Assembly: GCA_016931365.1 (NCBI GenBank)
Contig: JAFGEY010000290.1
Coordinates: 1 to 11,340, forward strand
From: Anaerolineae bacterium
Lineage (GTDB): Bacteria > Chloroflexota > Anaerolineae > JAFGEY01
Reading direction: 5' to 3'
Length of the DNA: 11,340 nucleotides
Below the pieces are notes generated by a model, which did no database searches, had not been told where the DNA came from, and saw only the letters and a program-made list of their open reading frames with translations. The translations under genes were made by a program, and so were the position numbers. Positions 6,684-11,340 of this stretch are shown in pieces; position 1 is the first letter of the stretch, and every line of letters begins with the position of its first letter.

Positions 6684-6707
6684 CAAATTGCGAATGACAA
6701 ATTGCGA
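6684..6707. repeat. 10-bp direct repeat after lysZ
   Basis: CAAATTGCGA occurs at 6684-6693 and again at 6698-6707, separated by ATGA. The ATG assigned as start of the next gene lies in that separator. The second copy with its flank also forms a short palindrome, CAAAT-tgcg-ATTTG (6698-6711). Together with the ATAGCAAA pattern at the end of lysX it looks like a decayed AT-rich intergenic repeat. Confidence 0.5.
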
Positions 6708-7059
6708 TTTGTATGCCACTTTGAAAGCATCGACTCTGGGAGTAGCCATTAATGAAAAGACGCCATTGGGATTAGTCTTTTTTGCGGCCATATTCAGTTT
6801 GTTTATGGGAATATACATGCTCAGAAGTGGATGGCGATTCTGGATGAAGGGTATCTATACGCCTTCTTTCCTAGAAAAACTATTTCTCAAACGCTTGAGT
6901 TTAGCAAAGGGAGAGGAAGCCGCCGAACAACACAGAAGGAGACTACAGACTTCTAAAAGAAAACAATTCAACAGCTGTATGGACATAGCTGTTGGTTTTT
7001 TTATGATCTTGATATTCGCTACAGGTGTTATTGTAGTGCTGTTTATCCAACTTTCATAA
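6694..7059 (+). CDS. Small membrane protein of unknown function, two predicted helices
   Basis: I do not recognise a family. The 121-residue product has two hydrophobic segments long enough to cross the membrane: about residues 25-47 (GLVFFAAIFSLFMGIYMLRS region) and about 92-119 (AVGFFMILIFATGVIVVLFI region). Between them is a charged, Lys/Arg/Glu-rich stretch (LSLAKGEEAAEQHRRRLQTSKRK region) that probably faces the cytoplasm. The segment is roughly 40% GC by eye, well below its neighbours, and its codons are A/T-ending, which suggests recent acquisition. The ATG at 6694 lacks a clear ribosome binding site and sits between two direct repeats; TTG 6688 is the only earlier option. It could be a degraded or non-expressed frame, but two clean helices argue for a real protein. 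Confidence 0.55.
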   Translation: MTNCDLYATLKASTLGVAINEKTPLGLVFFAAIFSLFMGIYMLRSGWRFWMKGIYTPSFLEKLFLKRLSLAKGEEAAEQHRRRLQTSKRKQFNSCMDIAVGFFMILIFATGVIVVLFIQLS

Positions 7060-7089
7060 ATAATCCACTTGCAATTCTCGGGTTTACCA

Positions 7090-7851
7090 ATGCCTTATCT
7101 GTACGAAACAGAACACATAAACTATGCCGATTACGCCAGCGGCGCGGTCTTTTACGGCCTTTCCGGCACGCCGACCTTTCCGATTCGCCTGGCGGGCGAG
7201 ATGTTTGATCGCTGCGCGGCGAGGTTGGACAGACCAGGCCTGTATGCAATATACGATCCCTGCTGCGGGAGCGGCTACCTGTTGGCGACGCTGGCCTATT
7301 TCCATTGGGATGAGATCGGCGCGCTCATCGGCTCGGACGTGGACGAACGTGCCTTGTCGCTGGCCGAGGCCAACCTGTCGCTGCTGACTGTCGAAGGGCT
7401 GGATCGGCGGATCGCCCAGATCGAGCAGATGGGACGCGAATACGGCAAACCGTCACACCAAGAAGCACTAGAGAGCGCTGGGCGGCTTAAAGCACAGTTG
7501 ATCGAGCACCTGAAGGGACACACCATCTCGACGCATATCTTTTGCGCCGACGCCACCGACGCGCAGGCATTGGATGCAGGCTTGCAGAAGCAAGAGATCG
7601 ACATCGTGCTGACCGACCTTCCCTACGGCCAGCACTCGGTCTGGCAGACGGTGCGCCCGACCCCCTGGGAGCACGACGATCCCACCTGGCACATGCTCGA
7701 CGCGCTGAAAAAGGTCATCGCGCCGCATACCATGTTGGCGATCGCTTCAGACAAAGCGCAGACGGCCGCACATAAAGGCTATCGACGACTGGAACGGTTC
7801 AAACTCGGCAAGCGGCAAATCACGTTGCTACAAATAGCAAGAGGCACATAG
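7090..7851 (+). CDS. AviRa-like rRNA (guanine) methyltransferase
   Basis: This is a class I S-adenosylmethionine methyltransferase resembling AviRa, the avilamycin-resistance enzyme that methylates a guanine of 23S rRNA (G2535 in E. coli numbering). The 253-residue protein shows the AviRa-type N-terminal TPTFPIRLAGEMF (27-39), the SAM-binding DPCCGSGYLL (56-65), acidic motif GSDVDERAL (81-89), a long helical insertion EQMGREYGKPSHQEALESAG (112-131), the catalytic-type DLPYG (176-180) and the C-terminal FKLGKRQITLLQ (237-248). These blocks match my memory of AviRa in the same order. ATG 7090 gives the natural start; TTG 7069 is the only alternative. It lies 30 nt after the membrane orphan and 7 nt before the fusion gene. 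Whether it confers orthosomycin resistance or is a housekeeping modifier cannot be told from sequence. Confidence 0.75.
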   Translation: MPYLYETEHINYADYASGAVFYGLSGTPTFPIRLAGEMFDRCAARLDRPGLYAIYDPCCGSGYLLATLAYFHWDEIGALIGSDVDERALSLAEANLSLLTVEGLDRRIAQIEQMGREYGKPSHQEALESAGRLKAQLIEHLKGHTISTHIFCADATDAQALDAGLQKQEIDIVLTDLPYGQHSVWQTVRPTPWEHDDPTWHMLDALKKVIAPHTMLAIASDKAQTAAHKGYRRLERFKLGKRQITLLQIARGT

Positions 7852-7858
7852 CAGTCCC

Positions 7859-8956
7859 ATGAGCACAAACGACGATTTGATCATCCGCACTTTCAAGCTA
7901 GCCGACGAACCGGCAGTGATTAGCCTCTGGCAGCGCTGCAATCTGGTCGTGCCATGGAACGACCCACACGAGGATATGATGACCAAGCTCGCCTTCCAGC
8001 CCGACCTGTTCTTTGTCGGTGAACTGGGCGGGCGCGTGGTCGCTTCGCTGATGGCCGGTTACGAGGGCCATCGCGGCTGGATCAACTATCTGGCCGTCGA
8101 TCCGGACCTGCAGCGGCAGGGCTTGGGCCGGCAGATGATGGAGAAAGCCGAAGAAGCGTTGCGCGTATTGGGCTGTCCAAAAATCAACCTCCAGGTACGC
8201 GAGACGAACACGGCGGTGATCGGTTTTTACGAGTCGATCGGCTACAAGAACGATCGCGTGCTCGGTTTTGGCAAGCGCCTCGCCAGCCCCGGCAGCCAAG
8301 AGCCACCAGGGTTGGCACCGGAAAACGTCGCCCGGAGCTACGATCAGGTCGCCCGCGACTATGCCGAAAAATTCATCGACGAATTCAACCGCAAGCCTTT
8401 TGACTGCATGATCCTCGACCGCTTTGCCCAGGAGGTGCGCGATCTTGGCCCCTCGTGCGACCTGGGCTGCGGCCCCGGCGAAGTGGCGCGCTACCTGCAC
8501 CGGCGACAGGTCGATGCGTTTGGCATCGACCTGTCGCCGCAGATGATCGAGCAGGCACGCCGGCTCACGCCCGAGATCGACTTTCGCGTCGGCACCATGC
8601 TCGCCCTGCCGGACGCCGACGCGAGTTGGGGCAGCATCGCCGCCTTTTACAGCATCATCCACATCCGGCGCGAGCAGGTGGGGCAGGCCCTGCGCGAAAT
8701 GCAGCGCGTGCTGCGCCCCGGCGGCAAGCTCTTGCTGACCTTTCACATCGGCAGCCAGGTGACTCACCTCGACCGGTGGTGGGATCGCGAGGTGTGCGTC
8801 GATTTCCTCTTTTTCCAGCCCAAGACGATGTGCGCGCACCTGCAAGCCGCCGGATTCGACGTGCTGGAAACCATTGAGCGCGAGCCTTACCCGCCCGAGG
8901 TCGAAGCGCAAACGCAGCGGGCCTACATTCTGGCACAAAAACCAGTTGACTGCTGA
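7859..8956 (+). CDS. GNAT acetyltransferase fused to a class I methyltransferase
   Basis: One uninterrupted 365-residue frame joins two enzymes. Residues about 8-140 are a GNAT domain close to YpeA: LWQRCNLVVPWNDP (23-36), the acetyl-CoA loop QRQGLGRQ (85-92), CPKINLQVRETN (106-117) and YESIGY...GFGKRL (124-141). A Pro/Gly-rich linker (about 142-153) leads to a SAM-dependent methyltransferase: YDQVARDYAEKF (161-172), motif I DLGCGPGEVARYL (201-213), FGIDLSPQMIEQAR (221-234) and LRPGGKLLLTFH (285-296). Neither substrate is evident. The N-terminal part resembles peptide or small-molecule acetyltransferases, and the C-terminal part is a generic methyltransferase_11 type. It begins 7 nt after the AviRa-like gene, suggesting cotranscription; the ribosome binding site is weak. 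A sequencing frameshift joining two genes is unlikely since both domains share one frame without a stop. Confidence 0.85.
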   Translation: MSTNDDLIIRTFKLADEPAVISLWQRCNLVVPWNDPHEDMMTKLAFQPDLFFVGELGGRVVASLMAGYEGHRGWINYLAVDPDLQRQGLGRQMMEKAEEALRVLGCPKINLQVRETNTAVIGFYESIGYKNDRVLGFGKRLASPGSQEPPGLAPENVARSYDQVARDYAEKFIDEFNRKPFDCMILDRFAQEVRDLGPSCDLGCGPGEVARYLHRRQVDAFGIDLSPQMIEQARRLTPEIDFRVGTMLALPDADASWGSIAAFYSIIHIRREQVGQALREMQRVLRPGGKLLLTFHIGSQVTHLDRWWDREVCVDFLFFQPKTMCAHLQAAGFDVLETIEREPYPPEVEAQTQRAYILAQKPVDC

Positions 8957-9025
8957 CTACCGACCGCTGACCGCCGCTCACAGCACCCGCACCTTTGACA
9001 GCGGTCTGCCGTCGGCGGTCAGACC
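8944..9025. repeat. Intergenic palindrome, family 1 copy B (before lysJ)
   Basis: The left part carries CTGACTACCGACCGCTGACC and the right part carries GCGGTCTGCCGTCGGCGGTC (9001-9020), close to reverse complements over more than 20 bases with mismatches. The right arm matches the right arms before lysU and lysK. The repeat begins inside the last codons of the fusion gene (which ends with the sequence for PVDC) and ends 24 nt before the lysJ ATG, leaving its AAAGGA ribosome binding site free. Confidence 0.65.
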
Positions 9026-9049
9026 ACCAAAAATTCAAAGGACGAACCA

Positions 9050-10201
9050 ATGAATACCATTGCTTTGGAACAACAGCACGACGCCGGCACCTACCCCAAG
9101 CGCGATGTCGCCATCGTACGTGGCGAAGGGGCGTTTGTGTGGGACGAGGCGGGCCGCCGTTACATCGACTGTGTGGGCGGGCACGGTGTGGTGCTGTTGG
9201 GGCACTGCCACCCCGCCGTCACTGCGGCGATCTGCCAGCAGGCGCAGACCCTGGTCACCTGCCCCGGCATTTTCTACAACGACGTGCGCGCGCAGCTTTT
9301 GACCCGCCTGGCCAAACTGACCGGTCTCGAACGCGGGTTTTTGTGCAATTCGGGGGCCGAAGCGGTCGAAGGGGCGTTCAAGTTTGCGCGGCTCAGCAGC
9401 GGCCGCACCGGCATCGTGGCCACAATGCGCGGCTTTCACGGGCGAACGATGGGCGCGCTGTCAGCGACGTGGGAACCGAAATACCGCGAGCCGTTTTTGC
9501 CCCTCGTGCCCGGCTTTGATCACGCCCCTTACGACAACATTGACAAAATGGCCGAAGCGGTGAACGAAAACACCGCTGCCGTGATCGTCGAAATCGTGCA
9601 AGGCGAGGGCGGCGTGCGCCCCGGCGGCGGCGATTTTTTCCGCAGCTTGAGGAAACTCTGCGACGAGCAAGGCATGCTGCTCATCGTCGACGAGATACAG
9701 ACCGGCCTGGGCCGCACCGGCAAGATGTTCGCCTTTCAGCATCACGGCATCCGGCCCGACATCCTCTGCCTGGGCAAAGGCATCGGCGGTGGTGTGCCGA
9801 TGGGCGCGGTGATGTTGAGCGACAAGATCGGCAACATTCACCCCGGTGTGCACGGCTCCACCTTTGGCGGCAACCCACTGGCCTGCGCCGCGGCCCTGGC
9901 CACGCTCGACGCACTGGAAAAAGAAAATCTGGTCCAGCAATCCGCCGACAAGGGCGCATACCTGCTCGAAAAACTGCGCGCCATCCCGTCGCCGATGATC
10001 CGCGAGGTGCGCGGCCTGGGCCTGATGGTCGGCATCGAACTGCGCACCAAATCGCAACCCTATCTGGAGGCACTGATCGATCAGGGCGTGCTGGCGCTGC
10101 CCGCCGGAACGACCGTGATCCGCCTGCTGCCGCCATTGATCATCGGCTACGAAGAATTGGATCGGGTCGTCGCCGCTATTGAAACTGTACTAACCACGTA
10201 G
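9050..10201 (+). CDS. lysJ: LysW-aminoadipate semialdehyde aminotransferase LysJ
   Basis: This class III (acetylornithine-type) pyridoxal-phosphate aminotransferase converts LysW-bound aminoadipate semialdehyde to LysW-lysine, usually with glutamate as donor. The 383-residue protein shows CVGGHGVVLLGHCHP (41-55), the phosphate-binding NSGAEAVEGAFKFAR (100-114), GFHGRTMGALS (128-138), the cofactor Asp214 in LIVDEIQTGLGRTG (211-224) and the Schiff-base Lys243 in LCLGKGIGGGVPMG (239-252), then HGSTFGGNPLAC (268-279). The start at 9050 has AAAGGA at 9037-9042, spacing 7. ArgD or a 4-aminobutyrate transaminase are alternatives on sequence alone; placement between lysWXYZ and lysK decides. Some LysJ enzymes also act on LysW-bound glutamate semialdehyde in arginine synthesis. 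The TAG at 10199-10201 abuts a small hairpin. Confidence 0.92.
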   Translation: MNTIALEQQHDAGTYPKRDVAIVRGEGAFVWDEAGRRYIDCVGGHGVVLLGHCHPAVTAAICQQAQTLVTCPGIFYNDVRAQLLTRLAKLTGLERGFLCNSGAEAVEGAFKFARLSSGRTGIVATMRGFHGRTMGALSATWEPKYREPFLPLVPGFDHAPYDNIDKMAEAVNENTAAVIVEIVQGEGGVRPGGGDFFRSLRKLCDEQGMLLIVDEIQTGLGRTGKMFAFQHHGIRPDILCLGKGIGGGVPMGAVMLSDKIGNIHPGVHGSTFGGNPLACAAALATLDALEKENLVQQSADKGAYLLEKLRAIPSPMIREVRGLGLMVGIELRTKSQPYLEALIDQGVLALPAGTTVIRLLPPLIIGYEELDRVVAAIETVLTT

Positions 10202-10202
10202 G

Positions 10203-10221
10203 GGCAGGTTTCCAACCTGCC
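10203..10221. repeat. 8-bp perfect hairpin after lysJ
   Basis: GGCAGGTT (10203-10210) pairs perfectly with AACCTGCC (10214-10221) across TCC. It starts two bases after the lysJ stop codon. The pattern GTAGGGGCAGGTTT...AACCTGCC looks like a dispersed intergenic repeat. A T-run does not follow, so I do not call it a terminator, though it could reduce readthrough into the next gene. Confidence 0.5.
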
Positions 10222-10269
10222 GAATGCCGCATTATTCGTATTATGTCATTGCTTCAAGAGCGAGGAGAC

Positions 10270-10728
10270 ATGAACTGGAAATTCGAGATTGAACATCGAT
10301 TTGTCGGCGACGAAGTGGATGTGGTTGTCCAATCTCGATATGACACCGACACATCCCAGGGCTGGGCGCCCTATTATGACCTGTCGATCCGCCAAAAAGG
10401 CAGCGACATCCAGGTCGGCGGGATCAGCGCGCGCATCGGCTACACCGATCACCTGGTCAAGTATGCCGGGCAGATCGGCTATGGCGTAGATGAGGCCTAT
10501 CGTGGGCATCGCTATGCCGCCAAGGGCTGTGCGCTGATCAAGCCCATTTTTCAAGCCCATGGAATGGACGTAATCTGGATCACCAACAACCCCGACAACT
10601 GGGCCTCGCGCCGGACATGTGAAATCCTGGGCTGCAAACTGGTCGAGATCGTCGACCTGCCGTTGGACTCAGATATGTATCAACACGGCGAGCGACAAAA
10701 ATGTCGCTACCGGTGGATTATTTACTGA
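10270..10728 (+). CDS. GNAT-family N-acetyltransferase, substrate unknown
   Basis: This 152-residue protein has the GNAT fold. The acetyl-CoA binding region is visible as [20 protein letters not shown] (69-88), where the usual Q/R-x-x-G-x-G/A loop appears as YRGHRYA, and the closing helix-strand as [20 protein letters not shown] (104-123), which has the Asn-x-x-S-x-R pattern of RimJ-like members. The N-terminal strand region [17 protein letters not shown] (52-68) is typical of a small bacterial GNAT subgroup. The start at 10270 follows GAGGAG very closely (2 nt), so the in-frame ATG at 10243 is a real alternative adding nine residues. It lies between lysJ and lysK, but nothing shows that its substrate is a LysW intermediate; an unrelated resistance or modification role is equally possible. 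Confidence 0.75.
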   Translation: MNWKFEIEHRFVGDEVDVVVQSRYDTDTSQGWAPYYDLSIRQKGSDIQVGGISARIGYTDHLVKYAGQIGYGVDEAYRGHRYAAKGCALIKPIFQAHGMDVIWITNNPDNWASRRTCEILGCKLVEIVDLPLDSDMYQHGERQKCRYRWIIY

Positions 10729-10802
10729 ACGACCGCGAACGGCCGACTGCCGACCGCCAACCATCCCAATCGCGGTCTGCCGTTGGTTGTCGGCGGTTTG
10801 CG
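10729..10802. repeat. Intergenic palindrome, family 1 copy C (before lysK)
   Basis: The gap after the GNAT gene is filled by an imperfect palindrome. The left part has CGACTGCCGACCGCCAACC and the right part has GCGGTCTGCCGTTGGTTGTC (10772-10791), matching the right arms ahead of lysU and lysJ. It starts immediately after the TGA at 10726-10728 and ends shortly before the candidate lysK starts. Confidence 0.65.
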
Positions 10803-10834
10803 ATAAGAAAATGGCAACTCGACGGAGTATAACG

Positions 10835-11340
10835 TTGTTTGACAACACCCAAGCCGATGCACTGCTGACCGAATTGGTCGAGCGCTACAGCCCCTCGACG
10901 CAGGAGCGCCCGGTGGTCGAATACCTGGTAGGGCAAATGAACACACTGGGCTTTTCGGCGTATATCGACGGTGCAGGAAATGCCGTCGGCCAACTGGGCC
11001 GCGGCAAACTGGGCAACGGAGAACAAACAGTCTTGCTGCTCGGTCACATCGACACCGTGCCCGGCGAAATTCGGGTGCACCGAGAAGGAAACCTGCTGTA
11101 CGGGCGCGGCACGGTCGATGCCAAGGGGCCGCTGGCGACCTTTGTCGCTGCCGCCGCGCGGGCCGGCGAACAAACGGGCAAACGCATCGTCGTCGTCGGC
11201 GCGGTCGAGGAGGAAGCAGCGACATCCAAAGGGGCGCGGTTTTTGCTGGATCGGGTTCAGCCCGACGCGGTGGTCATCGGCGAGCCGAGCGGCTGGGATG
11301 CGGTCACGGTGGGCTACAAGGGGCGGCTGCTGGCCGATTA
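10835..11340 (+). CDS. lysK: LysW-lysine hydrolase LysK (3' end beyond window)
   Basis: This M20-family metallopeptidase-like amidohydrolase cuts lysine from the LysW C-terminal Glu, the last step of the pathway. The 168 complete codons present cover the start of the catalytic domain: [11 protein letters not shown] (67-77) with metal-binding His71 and neighbouring Asp73, [12 protein letters not shown] (90-101) with the bridging Asp95, [10 protein letters not shown] (124-133) with the catalytic and metal Glu pair, and [19 protein letters not shown] (147-165). The frame is open at base 11340. I chose TTG 10835 because GGAG at 10824-10827 lies 7 nt upstream; ATG 10811 in the same frame would add eight residues but has no clear ribosome binding site. 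ArgE or DapE are family alternatives; the short EPSGWD-type signature and the cluster favour LysK, which may also release ornithine in some species. Confidence 0.9.
   Translation, partial: MFDNTQADALLTELVERYSPSTQERPVVEYLVGQMNTLGFSAYIDGAGNAVGQLGRGKLGNGEQTVLLLGHIDTVPGEIRVHREGNLLYGRGTVDAKGPLATFVAAAARAGEQTGKRIVVVGAVEEEAATSKGARFLLDRVQPDAVVIGEPSGWDAVTVGYKGRLLAD

Noticed and set aside
5991..6818. Open frame on the minus strand opposite lysZ
   Set aside because: It is rich in Arg/His/Asp with no domain signature and mirrors the codon bias of lysZ.
7898..8938. A long open frame (346 codons) on the minus strand opposite the GNAT-methyltransferase gene
   Set aside because: Its translation has no recognisable motif, while the + strand frame has clear GNAT and methyltransferase motifs; high-GC coding DNA commonly leaves the opposite strand open.
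10203..10221. Hairpin after lysJ as a rho-independent terminator
   Set aside because: The stem is perfect but no run of T follows; the next bases are CGAATGCC. Kept only as a repeat.
1..11340. CRISPR array, tRNA or rRNA genes, transposase or integrase
   Set aside because: I saw no regularly spaced direct repeats, no cloverleaf or rRNA-like segment, and no transposase or integrase motif on either strand.

Overview
The window holds most of a LysW-dependent alpha-aminoadipate (AAA) lysine biosynthesis cluster, with every gene on the + strand. GC content is high except in one short stretch. The carrier protein LysW (C-terminus EDWGE), LysX/LysY/LysZ/LysJ/LysK, both homoaconitase subunits and homoisocitrate dehydrogenase are all recognisable. 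This route is known from Thermus/Deinococcus, several archaea and some other bacterial lineages. The gene content and the many short palindromes between genes suggest a Chloroflexota-like bacterium, but that assignment is inference from memory and no marker gene in the window proves it.

Layout. (1) 1-1158: homoaconitase large subunit LysT, cut at its 5' end by the window edge. (2) 1228-1827: a SET-domain protein, not a known pathway enzyme. (3) 1930-2427: homoaconitase small subunit LysU, overlapping by 8 nt with (4) homoisocitrate dehydrogenase, 2420-3499. (5) A 169-nt gap with a large palindrome and a weak promoter candidate. (6) lysW, lysX, lysY, lysZ from 3669 to 6683. (7) 6694-8956: an accessory block made of an AT-rich two-helix membrane protein of unknown function, an AviRa-like rRNA methyltransferase and a GNAT-methyltransferase fusion. 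(8) lysJ, 9050-10201. (9) A small GNAT acetyltransferase, 10270-10728. (10) The first half of lysK, from about 10835 to the window end.

How it works together. LysT/LysU isomerise homocitrate to homoisocitrate, and homoisocitrate dehydrogenase makes 2-oxoadipate. A transaminase not seen here then makes AAA. LysX joins AAA by its amino group to the C-terminal Glu of LysW, LysZ phosphorylates the side-chain carboxylate, LysY reduces it to the semialdehyde, LysJ aminates it, and LysK releases lysine. Homocitrate synthase is absent from the window and may lie upstream.

The most notable features are five non-pathway genes interleaved with the pathway genes (SET, membrane orphan, AviRa-like, GNAT-methyltransferase fusion, GNAT) and several families of small palindromes in the gaps. 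One palindrome has three copies, each just ahead of a lys gene. Another element lies inside the homoisocitrate dehydrogenase reading frame and encodes an N-terminal extension.
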